From contig NZ_VFPG01000002.1 in the NCBI RefSeq assembly GCF_006716565.1, forward strand, positions 1,364,001 to 1,428,000: a stretch of DNA of 64,000 bases, given 5' to 3'. The translations under genes were made by a program, and so were the position numbers. The notes beneath the pieces were generated by a model. The model made no database searches, was not told the DNA's origin, and saw only the letters and a program-made list of their open reading frames with translations. Shown piece after piece: positions 1-8,592 of the stretch. The stretch's first letter is position 1; every line of letters begins with the position of its first letter. Source of the DNA: Nocardia bhagyanarayanae (GTDB lineage Bacteria; Actinomycetota; Actinomycetes; Mycobacteriales; Mycobacteriaceae).

Positions 1-318
1 GGCTCGCCGAAATTCGAGGAGTCCCAATCGCTTCCGGAGGTCTCCTACGCGGAGGTCGCCCGGGTCATGGGGTTGGCCGCGATCACCGTCGAGGCGCCCG
101 AGGACCTGGGTCCGGCCTGGGATCGCGCACTGAATGCCGACGGTCCGGTGCTGCTCGACGTGCTGTGCGATCCCGAGGTGCCGCCCATTCCACCGCACGC
201 CACCTGGGAGCAGTTGAAGGACACCGCCGAAGCCGTGCTGCGCGGCGATCCCGAGGCCAGGCGGTTCATCACCCAGGGCATGAAAGCCAAAGCGCAGGAA
301 TTCATCAGGAGGAGTTGA
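1..318 (+). CDS. Thiamine-pyrophosphate-dependent enzyme, C-terminal part (5' end outside window)
   Basis: The frame is open from the left edge and ends in TGA at 316-318, so only about 105 C-terminal residues are visible. They look like the end of a pyruvate oxidase/acetolactate synthase-type TPP enzyme: a stretch ending in PVLLDVLCDP, a PPIPPH segment, then a tail containing ATWEQLKDTA and ending ITQGMKAKAQEFI. Full-length members decarboxylate 2-oxo acids in the cytoplasm. The gene stops 3 nt before the next start, so the two are probably co-transcribed. The catalytic domains lie outside the window, so the substrate cannot be named. Confidence 0.75.
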   Translation, partial: GSPKFEESQSLPEVSYAEVARVMGLAAITVEAPEDLGPAWDRALNADGPVLLDVLCDPEVPPIPPHATWEQLKDTAEAVLRGDPEARRFITQGMKAKAQEFIRRS

Positions 319-321
319 ACA

Positions 322-1161
322 ATGGGTTTTCCGGAGCAGCAGCAAGAGGTCCCCGGGGTCCAGGCCAGGATGACGCCGGTGCCGGACTGCGGCGAGGACA
401 GCTACCGCGGTTCGGGCAAGCTCACCGGTAAGGCAGCGGTGATCACCGGCGCCGACAGCGGCATCGGGCGCGCGGTGGCGATCGCGTTCGCCAGGGAAGG
501 CGCCGACGTGCTGATCTCCTATCTCGACGAGGACGAGGACGCGAAGCAGGTCGCCGACCTCGTGACCCAGGCGGGCCGCAAGGCCGTGCTGGTCGCGGGC
601 GATCTCGCCGATCCCGCGCATTGCCGCGCCGTCATCGATCGCGCCGTGCAGGAGTTCGGCAAGGTGGACGTGCTGGTCAGCAACGCCGCCTACCAGATGA
701 CCCACGAGACCCTCGAGGAGATCTCCGACGAGGAGTTCGACCACACCTTCAAGCTGAACGTCGGCGCGTACTTCTATCTCGTGAAAGCCGCGCTCCCGCA
801 TATGCCTTCGGGCTCGTCGATCATCGGCAGCTCGTCGGTGAACTCGGACATGCCCTCGCCGACGCTGGCGCCCTACGCTGCGACCAAGGCGGCCATCGCG
901 AACTTCTCCGCCAGCCTCGCGCAGCTGTTGGGGGAGCGCGGGATCCGGGTCAACAGCGTCGCGCCGGGACCGATCTGGACGCCGCTGATCCCGTCGACCA
1001 TGCCGGTGGAGAAGGTCAAGAAATTCGGCGACGACACGCCGCTGGGGCGGGCGGGACAGCCTGCCGAACTCGCGGCGGCCTACGTCCTGCTCGCCTCCGA
1101 CGACGGCAGCTACATCTCGGGCGCGCGGCTCGCCGTGACCGGCGGGCGGCCGATCCTCTGA
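322..1161 (+). CDS. SDR family oxidoreductase (YghA/YhdF-like)
   Basis: A 279-residue short-chain dehydrogenase. After a roughly 35-residue N-terminal extension typical of the YghA/YhdF group, the Rossmann motif TGADSGIG appears near residue 41, followed by SNAA, a catalytic Ser in SIIGSSSVNS and YAATK. These are the cofactor site and the Ser-Tyr-Lys active site. The family reduces carbonyls with NAD(P)H and is often stress-associated. Start ATG 322 follows a strong AGGAGGAG and sits 3 nt after the TPP-enzyme stop, indicating an operon. The substrate is unknown. Confidence 0.88.
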   Translation: MGFPEQQQEVPGVQARMTPVPDCGEDSYRGSGKLTGKAAVITGADSGIGRAVAIAFAREGADVLISYLDEDEDAKQVADLVTQAGRKAVLVAGDLADPAHCRAVIDRAVQEFGKVDVLVSNAAYQMTHETLEEISDEEFDHTFKLNVGAYFYLVKAALPHMPSGSSIIGSSSVNSDMPSPTLAPYAATKAAIANFSASLAQLLGERGIRVNSVAPGPIWTPLIPSTMPVEKVKKFGDDTPLGRAGQPAELAAAYVLLASDDGSYISGARLAVTGGRPIL

Positions 1162-1216
1162 TCTGTGCGGGGCGGTGGTCGTCGGCCCAGGTGAGGCCCG
1201 GTTTCTTTGCGATCAC

Positions 1217-1241
1217 GTTTCGATAACGGCGACGCGGGTAT
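1217..1241 (+). promoter_or_regulatory. SigB/SigF-type promoter in front of the sigma factor gene
   Basis: GTTT at 1217-1220, a 15-nt spacer, and GGGTAT at 1236-1241 match the GTTT-N12-16-GGGWAW consensus of general-stress sigma factors. The -10 lies 39 nt upstream of the start of a sigma factor of exactly that family, so autoregulation is the simple inference. Confidence 0.7.
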
Positions 1242-1280
1242 CCCATCAGTGTCGAATTCAGTGGGAACGAGGTACATCGG

Positions 1281-2111
1281 ATGAAGCATGAATCGACCGT
1301 GGGCACCGCGGACGACGCCGCCCGGACGGACACCTACGACAACGTCGAGCCGTGGTTCGAGAAGCTGGCGAGCCTGGAGGAGAACGACCCGCACCGGCAG
1401 CGGCTGCGGGAGGACATCGTCCGTATGTGCCTGCCGCTGGCCGAACACATCGCGCGTCGCTTCGCGGGCCGCGGCGAGGCGTTCGACGACCTGCACCAAA
1501 TCGCCCGCCTCGGGTTGGTGCAGGCCGTGGACCGCTTCGACGTCTCCCGCGGGAGCTCCTTCCTGTCGTTCGCGGTGCCGACCGTGATGGGGGAGGTGCG
1601 GCGGCACTTCCGCGATCGCACCTGGTCGGTGCGAGTGCCGCGGCGTCTCAAGGAGATTCAGCAGCTGATCGGCCCCGCCACCGACACGCTCGCGCAGCGG
1701 CTCGGCCGCATGCCCACCGCCCGCGAACTCGCCGCCGAACTGGATGTGGAGCTCACCGAGATCACCCAGGCGCTGGTCGCGAGCAATGGCTACCAGGCGG
1801 GCTCGCTGGACGCCACGTCGCGCGACAACGACGACGACGGCTCGCCGCGCGCCGCTGTGGAGACCCTCGGCGCGGAGGAGCCCTGCTATCGGCTGCTGGA
1901 GGACGCGATGGCCGTGCGTCCGCTCATCGCCGAACTGCCGGAGCGGGAACGCCAAGTGCTCGTCATGCGATTCTTCGAGAACCGGACCCAGGCCCAGATC
2001 GCCGAGCGTCTCGGGGTGTCGCAGATGCAGATCTCGCGCATCCTCGCCAAGACGTTGAAGACATTGCGCGACCGGGCGCTCGGCGACGACACCGAGTACG
2101 TGGCGGCCTGA
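1281..2111 (+). CDS. RNA polymerase sigma factor, SigB/SigF/SigG family
   Basis: A 276-residue group 3 sigma factor. Region 2 (about residues 40-110) contains DDLHQIARLGLVQAVDRFD and the FLSFAVPTVMGEVRRHFRD signature of the SigB/SigF family. Region 3 follows, and region 4 ends in a helix-turn-helix containing RTQAQIAERLGVSQMQISRIL. It would direct RNA polymerase to stress promoters of the GTTT...GGGTAT type, and such a promoter stands in front of this gene. No anti-sigma factor (RsbW) or anti-anti-sigma gene lies next to it. That is unusual for the family and suggests control from elsewhere or mainly transcriptional control. Start ATG 1281 follows GAGGT. Confidence 0.92.
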   Translation: MKHESTVGTADDAARTDTYDNVEPWFEKLASLEENDPHRQRLREDIVRMCLPLAEHIARRFAGRGEAFDDLHQIARLGLVQAVDRFDVSRGSSFLSFAVPTVMGEVRRHFRDRTWSVRVPRRLKEIQQLIGPATDTLAQRLGRMPTARELAAELDVELTEITQALVASNGYQAGSLDATSRDNDDDGSPRAAVETLGAEEPCYRLLEDAMAVRPLIAELPERERQVLVMRFFENRTQAQIAERLGVSQMQISRILAKTLKTLRDRALGDDTEYVAA

Positions 2112-2162
2112 CGCGCTCGGGGACCGGCAATCCGATGACGGTGCGGCCGTCGCGGACGACCG

Positions 2163-2756
2163 CTACGCGCCCGGTCGATCGTCGGCCGGCAGACGGCAAC
2201 CCACGGTCGCGGTGATCGTCATCGACCGAGCGTCCGCGAGGATCGACAGCTCCGTGTTGCTGTCCCACCGCGCGCCGTCGCCGCCCTCGAAGGTGACGTG
2301 CCGGTCGGGTGACGAGCTACCGCCCGGCAGCATGTCCGTCGCCCCGACGGACGCGGCCAGCGCGCGGGCCGTCTCCTGAAAGCCCGGCCACGCCGCCGCG
2401 GGCAGCGAACCGTCGGTGCGGTAGCGCGGCAGGACGACGCGCCTGCCGCCGGTGTGCGCGTAAGGCCCGTAGCAGGGCCCGATCGCGCGGTCGTCGATCC
2501 GACTCCACCGCAGCGCGGGTTCGAGCGCCGCGGCGGCGGCCGCGATCTGTTCGACGACCGACGCGACCTGTTGTTCGGCGACCTCGGAAGACGGCAATTC
2601 GGTCAATTCGGCTGTGACCGCCGCGATCTCGTCGGCGGAAGGCGGCGGAGCGGGATCACCGAGCAGGGTCGCGCAGCCGCCGGTCGTCAGACAGGCGACC
2701 GCCAGTGCGGCGATCGAGCGCAGTGCGGCGGGCTGCCGCCGCGGTCCGGTCGTCAT
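2163..2756 (-). CDS. LppA-like putative lipoprotein
   Basis: About 197 residues. The N terminus has basic residues, a hydrophobic stretch (SIAALAVACL) and a lipobox-like TTGGC, so Cys near residue 29 is the likely lipidation site. The mature part contains LRWSRID, CYGPY and a C-terminal TVGCRLP, a pattern I recognise from mycobacterial LppA/LppV lipoproteins of unknown function. ATG 2756 is chosen because GGGGAG lies just upstream and the signal peptide begins there; an upstream ATG at 2810 would add an unlikely Arg-rich extension. It converges with the sigma factor gene. Confidence 0.7.
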   Translation of the reverse strand: MTTGPRRQPAALRSIAALAVACLTTGGCATLLGDPAPPPSADEIAAVTAELTELPSSEVAEQQVASVVEQIAAAAAALEPALRWSRIDDRAIGPCYGPYAHTGGRRVVLPRYRTDGSLPAAAWPGFQETARALAASVGATDMLPGGSSSPDRHVTFEGGDGARWDSNTELSILADARSMTITATVGCRLPADDRPGA

Positions 2757-3096
2757 CGTCTCCCCACGCTTTCCGCGGCCGCATCGATCGCGAGCGCGCT
2801 TCCCGCGCAATCCTATTCGCGACCGGCGGCGCGCGGGCGCGGATCGCGACGCGCCGCGACCGCGGCCGCCACCCCGCGAGACGCTCTTTTAGATGTCGAT
2901 TCCCGAGACATCCGCCGAGGTTTTGTATAGTTTGGCCCTCGTTCAGTGAAGATCTGGCAAACACTATCCCCGGCCCGGCGGCGACGGAGGTTCGCGCGTC
3001 GCGCGCGGCCGACGAGAAGGGGTGTGCGGTGACGGGGACAATCCAGGCGGACGAACACATCGGTCGCCCGGCGCGGGGCAGGGAGGGACCGAGAAC
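2757..3096. other. Intergenic region, divergent promoters expected
   Basis: This 340-nt stretch separates the divergent lipoprotein and 3097 genes. A TATAGT hexamer at 2926-2931 in a locally AT-richer patch could be a -10 element for the rightward gene, but no convincing -35 accompanies it. Open frames here are Arg/Ala-rich and not credible genes. Confidence 0.4.
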
Positions 3097-3549
3097 GTGG
3101 TGACCATCGCGCAGTTGCGGGCCGTCTTGGCGATCCTGCACATCGACCCGGACACGTTGGACCCGCCCTTCGACGGACCGAGGGACGCCGCCGCCGAGCG
3201 GGCGCTGCTGGTCGGTCTGCTGCGACGCGTGGTCGGCGGCGAAGGGCGCCATGCCATTCCGGTGGCCGAGGACCCGGCCGAGCGGATGTGCGCCGACGCC
3301 GCGGAGTTGCACGACCGCATCGGCGCGCTGGCCGAGGACGCCACCGCCGAGCCCGCGCCGGTGCTGCTCGCCGCGGCCACCCGGTCGGCCGACGCCACCA
3401 CGGCGTTGCTGGAGCTGAGCCGCAACCCCGCGGGCAGCGATGCCGAAAACCGTTGGCGGCGTGCGCTGACCGATCTCGGGCAGGCCTATCACCTGCTCAA
3501 CGACGAGTACGTCGGCCGGTCGAACACCACGACGGCCCCGCTACGCTGA
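3097..3549 (+). CDS. Hypothetical protein (about 150 aa)
   Basis: Not recognised. The product starts near VTIAQLRAVLAILHIDPD, is mostly helical and acidic, lacks signal peptide and membrane segments, and ends in a Thr-rich tail. GTG 3097 is chosen because GGGAGG lies about 10 nt upstream; GTG 3100 or ATG 3022 are alternatives. The N-terminal helix pattern faintly resembles a small helix-turn-helix entry, but the evidence is too thin to call a regulator. It stands alone, with a convergent antiporter gene downstream. Confidence 0.6.
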   Translation: MVTIAQLRAVLAILHIDPDTLDPPFDGPRDAAAERALLVGLLRRVVGGEGRHAIPVAEDPAERMCADAAELHDRIGALAEDATAEPAPVLLAAATRSADATTALLELSRNPAGSDAENRWRRALTDLGQAYHLLNDEYVGRSNTTTAPLR

Positions 3550-3584
3550 GGGGCCGCGCCGGGTCGTTTCCGGAGGGGCGCTCG

Positions 3585-4766
3585 TCAGACGGGACGGGCC
3601 GCGCGACGGTCGCGCCACACCAGGACGGGTTCCACCACACGCGCCGCTATCGGGCCGAGCACCGCCATCAGCAGCACGTACGTCGTCGCCAGCGCCGCGA
3701 ACTCGGTCGGCACCGCGCCCGCGGTGACGGCCAATCCCGCGATGACGATGGAGAACTCGCCGTGCGCGACCAACGCCGTGCCCGCGCGCGCCCGCCCGTA
3801 CCGCGAGGTGCCCGCGCGTTTGGCGGCCCACCAGCCCGTGGCGACCTTGGTGGCCGTCGTGACCACGGCGAGCAGGCAGGCCCAGCCGAGCACCGGGGGA
3901 ATGGTCGCCGGATCCGTGCTCAGCCCGAACAGCACGAAGAACAGCGCGGCGAACAAGTCGCGCAGCGGCTCCAGGATCTTGGTGGCGTTGTGCGCCGTCG
4001 AATCCGAGATCGCGATACCGAGCAGGAACGCCCCCACCGCCGCCGAGACCTGCAGCGCGGACGCTAGACCCGCGACGAGCAGCGCCGAGCCGAGCAGCTT
4101 GAGCAGGAAGATCTCGCGATCGTCGCTGTCCACGATCATCGAGACGTAGCGCCCGAAGCGCAGCGCGACCACGAGCACCACTGTGACCGCGGCCAGGGCG
4201 ATTCCGACCGTGGTGAGACCGGCCAGGAATCCGGCGCTCGCGAGCACCGCCGTCAGCACCGGCAGGTAGCCGGCCATCACCAGGTCCTCGAATACCAGGA
4301 TGGACAGAATCGTCGGGGTCTCCCGGTTGCCCAGCCTGCCGAGATCGTTGAGCACCTTGGCGACGATGCCCGACGAGGAGATGTAGGTGACGCCCGCCAT
4401 GGCGATGGCCCCGGCCAGACCCCAGCCGAGGAAGAGCGCGACGAGGACGCCGGGAGTGGCGTTGAGCACGATGTCCACGATCCCGGCCGCCCAGGATCGG
4501 CGTAGGCCGGTGACGAGCTCGGCGGCAGTGTATTCCAGGCCGAGCAGCAGCAGGAGAAGGACGACGCCGATCTCGCTGGCCAGATGGATGAACGAATCGA
4601 CGTGGTCCAGTTCGACGAGACCGCCTGTGCCGAACATCAAACCGCCGACCAGGTACAACGGGATCGGCGACATGCCGATGCGCGCGGCGATGCGGCCGAG
4701 CAGACCGAGGCCGAAGAAGACCGCGCCCAGCTGAATCAAGGAGAGCGCGGTTTCGTGTGCCACCAC
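3585..4766 (-). CDS. CPA2-type cation:proton antiporter (KefB/KhtU-like)
   Basis: A 393-residue polytopic protein with about 12 hydrophobic segments and the Na/H-exchanger features GLLGRIAARIGMSPIPLYL near the N terminus, HLASEIGVVLLLLLLGLEY and GAFLLGIAISDS. It is expected to export K+ or Na+ in exchange for protons across the plasma membrane. It lacks the C-terminal TrkA-N domain of Kef proteins; that role is probably played by the separate TrkA-C protein encoded immediately upstream. GTG 4766 lies 3 nt after the upstream stop, so the pair is translationally coupled, an arrangement like Bacillus khtTU. Confidence 0.88.
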   Translation of the reverse strand: MVAHETALSLIQLGAVFFGLGLLGRIAARIGMSPIPLYLVGGLMFGTGGLVELDHVDSFIHLASEIGVVLLLLLLGLEYTAAELVTGLRRSWAAGIVDIVLNATPGVLVALFLGWGLAGAIAMAGVTYISSSGIVAKVLNDLGRLGNRETPTILSILVFEDLVMAGYLPVLTAVLASAGFLAGLTTVGIALAAVTVVLVVALRFGRYVSMIVDSDDREIFLLKLLGSALLVAGLASALQVSAAVGAFLLGIAISDSTAHNATKILEPLRDLFAALFFVLFGLSTDPATIPPVLGWACLLAVVTTATKVATGWWAAKRAGTSRYGRARAGTALVAHGEFSIVIAGLAVTAGAVPTEFAALATTYVLLMAVLGPIAARVVEPVLVWRDRRAARPV

Positions 4767-4769
4767 GCC

Positions 4770-5249
4770 TCAGCCGTCCGTCAGGATGATGGCGGCGGCC
4801 GCTAGACCGTCCGCGGTGCCGACGACGATCAGGACGTCGAAGGCGGCGAACACGAACTCCGGCCCCGGCGAGGCGATCACGTGACCGGCGCGCACGAGCG
4901 CGACGATGGACGTCTTGGTGCGCGTGCGCATCCCGGTGTCGCCGAGTGGCCTGCCGTCGTAGGGGGAGCCGGCGCGGACGGTGAGCTGCCGGGTGGTCAC
5001 CCCGTCGAATTCGCGGTGCTCCTCCTGCAATTGCGCGACCACCTGCGGTGCGCCGAGCAAGTTGGCGAGCAGCGACGCTTCGCGCCGGGTGAGCGAGATC
5101 TGGTCGGTGACGTCGGGGTTGTCGGGCTTGCTGACGATCAGGTCCAAAGTGCCGTCGCGGTGGTCGATCACGCCGACCCGTCGGTTGTTCCTCAATGGAA
5201 AGTCTTTGCGGACACCAATACCCGGCAAGGGTGTTACCTCTACGTTCAC
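4770..5249 (-). CDS. TrkA-C domain regulatory subunit of the cation:proton antiporter
   Basis: About 159 residues starting MNVEVTPLPGIGVRKDFPLR, the typical opening of KhtT-like regulators. The C-terminal half (about residues 75-159) is a TrkA-C/RCK-C domain with GSPYDGRPLGDTGMRTRTK and LIVVGTADGL. Such subunits bind nucleotide or cation signals and gate the partner antiporter. GTG 5249 is chosen from this conserved start; the open frame upstream is Arg-rich and not conserved-looking. It is the first gene of the two-gene operon. Confidence 0.82.
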   Translation of the reverse strand: MNVEVTPLPGIGVRKDFPLRNNRRVGVIDHRDGTLDLIVSKPDNPDVTDQISLTRREASLLANLLGAPQVVAQLQEEHREFDGVTTRQLTVRAGSPYDGRPLGDTGMRTRTKTSIVALVRAGHVIASPGPEFVFAAFDVLIVVGTADGLAAAAIILTDG

Positions 5250-5320
5250 AACTCCCACCCTATCCGGACAATTCGGGCTCGTTCCCCGTCGTGCCAACAG
5301 CCGCCGAGGGCGGCAGCGAA

Positions 5321-5983
5321 TCAGTGGCGATCGGGCAGCGCGTCGCGGACCTCGCGATAGCGGTCGCCGAGTCCGTCGAGCAGCGCCCGCAGCCCGACCT
5401 CGAAGGCGTCCTCGTCGATGCGATGTTGCCGACCCGCGAGCAGATGGGCCTCGCTGAGGTGCGGGTAGTCGCCGCCGTAGACCGTCGCGTCGGCGGGGAA
5501 CCCCGCGGCGAACGACGCGAGCGCGGAGCCGGTGATGAAGTAGCGCATCAGTGCCCCGACCGTGGTCGCCTCGCGGCGCGGCCAGCCCGCCGCCACCAGG
5601 CCGCCGAACACCGCGTCGGCGATCCGCAGCGCGTTGGGGCGGTGCCCGGGGCCGCCCGCCAGCGCCGGGACGATGTTCGGGTGGGCGGCCATGGCGGCTC
5701 GGTAGGAGTAGGCCCAATCCCACAGCGCCGTACGCCAATCCGGGTTCTCCGGGCCGAGCGCGGCGAACATGCCGGTGTCGACCTCGCCGAGCACCGTGTC
5801 GGCGATGGCATCGATGAGTTCGTCCTTGGTGCCGACATGGTTGTACAGCGACGGTCCCTGGACGCCGAGCTCGGCGGCGATGCGCCTGGTCGACACCGCC
5901 GCCATGCCCTCGGCGTCGAGCAGGGCCAGCGCGGTGGCCACGATGCGCGCTCGAGTGAGCAGCGGGTGGCGGGGTCGGGCCAC
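5321..5983 (-). CDS. TetR family transcriptional regulator
   Basis: 220 residues. The N-terminal HTH (about residues 8-55) reads RARIVATALALLDAEGM ... TRRIAAELGVQGPSLYNHVGTKDEL, the canonical TetR pattern, and the C-terminal part is the ligand-binding helical bundle. It starts with GTG 5983 and is divergent from a secreted lipase gene at 6101, so that lipase and itself are the likely targets. The ligand is unknown. Confidence 0.88.
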   Translation of the reverse strand: MARPRHPLLTRARIVATALALLDAEGMAAVSTRRIAAELGVQGPSLYNHVGTKDELIDAIADTVLGEVDTGMFAALGPENPDWRTALWDWAYSYRAAMAAHPNIVPALAGGPGHRPNALRIADAVFGGLVAAGWPRREATTVGALMRYFITGSALASFAAGFPADATVYGGDYPHLSEAHLLAGRQHRIDEDAFEVGLRALLDGLGDRYREVRDALPDRH

Positions 5984-5997
5984 GGGTTTGCCTCCTT

Positions 5998-6088
5998 GTC
6001 CTGTCGCAGCATTGTCGCAGGAGACAAAAACTTGCGCTGCTAGTTTATCGGCTTTACGGTCGCTTGGAAACTTTCACCGCTAGTTTTG
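5998..6088. promoter_or_regulatory. Divergent promoter region with candidate TetR operators
   Basis: Between the TetR and lipase genes lies an AT-richer stretch. It has an imperfect inverted repeat of the form TTGTCCTG ... CAGGAGACAA around 5997-6027 that also contains two direct copies of GTCGCAG. GCTAGTTT occurs near 6080-6086 and a similar TGCTAGTTT near 6038. These are candidate operator or promoter elements; none is proven. Confidence 0.4.
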
Positions 6089-6100
6089 GAGCGTGATTCC

Positions 6101-7288
6101 ATGCGGGTCGTCTCTCTTGCCCGAGCCAGACACAGACCGATAGACCGACTGCGGGGTGTGGTCGCGGCGGCCGTCGTCGCGGGCGTGACGATGCTCGGCG
6201 CGACACACGCCATCGGCCCGGCGGCGGCCGCGCCCGAGCCCGCGGCGGCCGCGTCGGTCGAGCAGCAGCTCGCGGAGCTGGTCCGCGCCGGACTGCGGCC
6301 CGCGCCGGACGGCAGGCAGCCGCAGCCCATCGTGGACACCGGAAGCGGCTCGGGTTCGGCCGGGCGCAGCCACGCCACCCGGGTGGCGGGCGAGGGGCCC
6401 GAGCTGTCGGCCTTCCTCGCGGCCTTCGCCCATGGGCTGAGCCATCCCGACGCCGCCCCCGCCGGTGCGAACCAGCCGAATTGCCGTCCCAGCGCGGAAC
6501 ATCCGCGTCCGGTGGTGCTTGTGCACGGCACCTGGCTCAACGCCTACGACACCTTCGCGTACCTGTCGCCGCGGGTCGCCCGCGCCGGGTACTGCGTCTT
6601 CACCTTCAACTTCGGCCGCGCGAGCCTGTTCGAGGGCGGCGGCCTCGGACCGCTCCTGCCCGGCCGCTACGGCGTCGGCCCGATGGAGGATTCGGCCCGC
6701 CAGCTCCGCGAGTACGTCGACACCGTGCTTGCCGCCACCGGCGCAGAGAAGGTCGACATCATCGCGCATTCCCAGGGCGGACCGGTCTCGAGCCAATACC
6801 TGAAATTCGAAGGCGGCGCGGACAAGGTCGGCAAGTTGATCTCCTTCGGCGGCACCAACCATGGCACCTCGCTGATGGGCATGGCGTCGCTGGGACGGCT
6901 CATCACCAACCTCGGCATCCCCATCCTGGGCTTCTACCGGCCGCTGATCGGCCAGGCCAACATCCAGCAGGTCGTCGGTTCGGAGTTCTACGCCAACCTG
7001 AACCGGGACGGCGACACCGTCCCGGGCATCGAGTACACCGCGGTCGGCACCAGGCACGATCAGATCTCGAACCCGTTCGAATGGACCTTCCTGCGGCCCG
7101 GTCCAGACGCCTCGGTGCAGAACATCGCGCTGCAGGACGGCTGCGAGCAGGACATGTCCGATCACCTGACGCTCATGTACTCGCCGCGCGCCGCGGCCAT
7201 CGCGCTGCGCGCACTCGACCCGCAGGCATCGATCGAGCTGACGTGCATGTTCAACCCGTGGATGATCGGCGGCGGCGGTTCGCTCTGA
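6101..7288 (+). CDS. Secreted alpha/beta-hydrolase lipase (Lipase_2/EstA type)
   Basis: About 395 residues with a signal peptide: basic start, hydrophobic core containing VVAAAVVAGVTML, and an Ala-rich cleavage region. The mature domain shows the oxyanion-hole region VVLVHGTWLN and the nucleophile elbow AHSQGG, followed by GTNHGTS. These are hallmarks of Streptomyces-type triacylglycerol lipases. DHLTLMYSP near the C terminus probably supplies the catalytic His. Start ATG 6101 has GGAG at 6087-6090; a TTG at 6086 is less likely. It is divergent from the TetR gene and ends at a hairpin shared with the next, convergent lipase gene. Confidence 0.88.
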   Translation: MRVVSLARARHRPIDRLRGVVAAAVVAGVTMLGATHAIGPAAAAPEPAAAASVEQQLAELVRAGLRPAPDGRQPQPIVDTGSGSGSAGRSHATRVAGEGPELSAFLAAFAHGLSHPDAAPAGANQPNCRPSAEHPRPVVLVHGTWLNAYDTFAYLSPRVARAGYCVFTFNFGRASLFEGGGLGPLLPGRYGVGPMEDSARQLREYVDTVLAATGAEKVDIIAHSQGGPVSSQYLKFEGGADKVGKLISFGGTNHGTSLMGMASLGRLITNLGIPILGFYRPLIGQANIQQVVGSEFYANLNRDGDTVPGIEYTAVGTRHDQISNPFEWTFLRPGPDASVQNIALQDGCEQDMSDHLTLMYSPRAAAIALRALDPQASIELTCMFNPWMIGGGGSL

Positions 7289-7353
7289 CGGTCGGCGACG
7301 CACCGGGACCGGGCGGTGCCACCGCGCCGTCGCGTGCCCGGCCGATGACGACG

Positions 7354-7387
7354 AAGGGACGCCCGGCCGGATGGCTAGGCGTCCCTT
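7354..7387. terminator. Bidirectional hairpin between convergent lipase genes
   Basis: Perfect 10-bp arms AAGGGACGCC and GGCGTCCCTT flank a 14-nt loop, midway between two convergent genes. No long U-tract follows, as is usual in actinobacteria. Confidence 0.75.
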
Positions 7388-7404
7388 GTGGTTTCGATGC
7401 TCGA

Positions 7405-8592
7405 TCAGCAGCTGGTCGGCACCGGATCACCGCGGAAGCGCGCCTCGACGTAGTTCCACGCGTCGGCGAATCCGGCGACGGCAGCGGTCATGTGCTCGGC
7501 GATGTCGTAGGGCACCAGAGTCACCGGTGCGCCCGCCTTGCAGTAGCGATCGGCGGTCTCGGCGAGCGAGTCGAACGGCGTCAGCGTGTCGTAGCGGCCC
7601 TGCCACAGGTAGGTCGGCACGGCCGGCACGCCGTCGAAGTGGCGCAAGCTGTTCTCGTACAGCACTTCTCGGGCCTCGGGGCTGTCCATCAGGCTCTTGG
7701 ACGCGGCCATCTGCTCGGCGCTGCGGAAGGCGCCGTGGAAGAGCAGGAAGCGGCGGCAGGCGTCGTGGGTGAACTCGCGGAACCACAGGCCGTTCGGGTT
7801 GAGCTGATCCGAGATCGGCAGCCGGTCCGGGTACTCCCGTTCCAGACCCATCGCCGCGGCGAAGGCGAGGCCGAAGCCGGGGTGCGGTTCGAAGCCGAGA
7901 CCGAGCGCCATCTGCTCGAGATCGGCGGGAATGCCGCCCGCCACCGCGGCGGTCAGCTTCAGGTCGGGCGCGTAGGTCGGCTGCAGCGCGGCCGCCCACG
8001 CGGTGGCCATGCCGCCGCCCGAGTAGCCCGCGATCGCGACCGGCGAAGCGCCGAGGCCGAGTTCGGCGACCTTCTGCACCGCCTTCACGCTGTCCAGCGT
8101 GATCATGCCGCTGAGCTTGGCCGCGCCGTAGGCGACGGTCGGGCCGAGGTAGTCCGGCATGGAGACGGCCCAGCCGCGGCCGATCGGCAGCATCGCGCCG
8201 GGCGCGTCCTGGAGTTCGCCGTTGAACAGCGAGCGCGACGGGTTGCACCGGGAGCCAAGGGAATTGATCAGCGCCTGGTAGGAGACCAGGGGTGGGTTGC
8301 GCACTCCGATGGGGAGCAGGACGGTGGTGATGCCCATGATGGGCTTGCCGCCGGAATTGGTGGAGCGGAAGGCCACCTGCCAGCCTTCGGTGCCGACGTA
8401 GAGACCGGTGTCGATCTTGCGTGTCCGCACAACGTCACCGGGCTGCAGCGCGGCCAGTTCGGCGGGCGCGCTGTAGAACGGATCCGGATCGGGTTCGGGA
8501 TAAAGGGGATCAGCCTGCGCCGGGGCGCACATGACGCCGAGGGACAGGATGCTCGAGACGAGGATCAGTATTCGAGTCGTGACTCTGGACAC
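7405..8592 (-). CDS. Secreted lipase, LIP family
   Basis: About 395 residues. The signal peptide begins around RVTTRILILVSSILSLGV with cleavage near PAQA-DPL. The mature enzyme carries the nucleophile elbow GYSGGG followed by MATAWAAALQPTYAP, typical of the actinobacterial and fungal secretory LIP lipase family. A late DTLTPFDS probably gives the catalytic Asp and EHMTAA the His. GTG 8592 follows an A/G-rich GAAAGAAAG; ATG 8610 is the alternative. It hydrolyses esters or triacylglycerols outside the cell. It is unrelated in sequence to the neighbouring lipase although both are secreted. Confidence 0.85.
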   Translation of the reverse strand: MSRVTTRILILVSSILSLGVMCAPAQADPLYPEPDPDPFYSAPAELAALQPGDVVRTRKIDTGLYVGTEGWQVAFRSTNSGGKPIMGITTVLLPIGVRNPPLVSYQALINSLGSRCNPSRSLFNGELQDAPGAMLPIGRGWAVSMPDYLGPTVAYGAAKLSGMITLDSVKAVQKVAELGLGASPVAIAGYSGGGMATAWAAALQPTYAPDLKLTAAVAGGIPADLEQMALGLGFEPHPGFGLAFAAAMGLEREYPDRLPISDQLNPNGLWFREFTHDACRRFLLFHGAFRSAEQMAASKSLMDSPEAREVLYENSLRHFDGVPAVPTYLWQGRYDTLTPFDSLAETADRYCKAGAPVTLVPYDIAEHMTAAVAGFADAWNYVEARFRGDPVPTSC

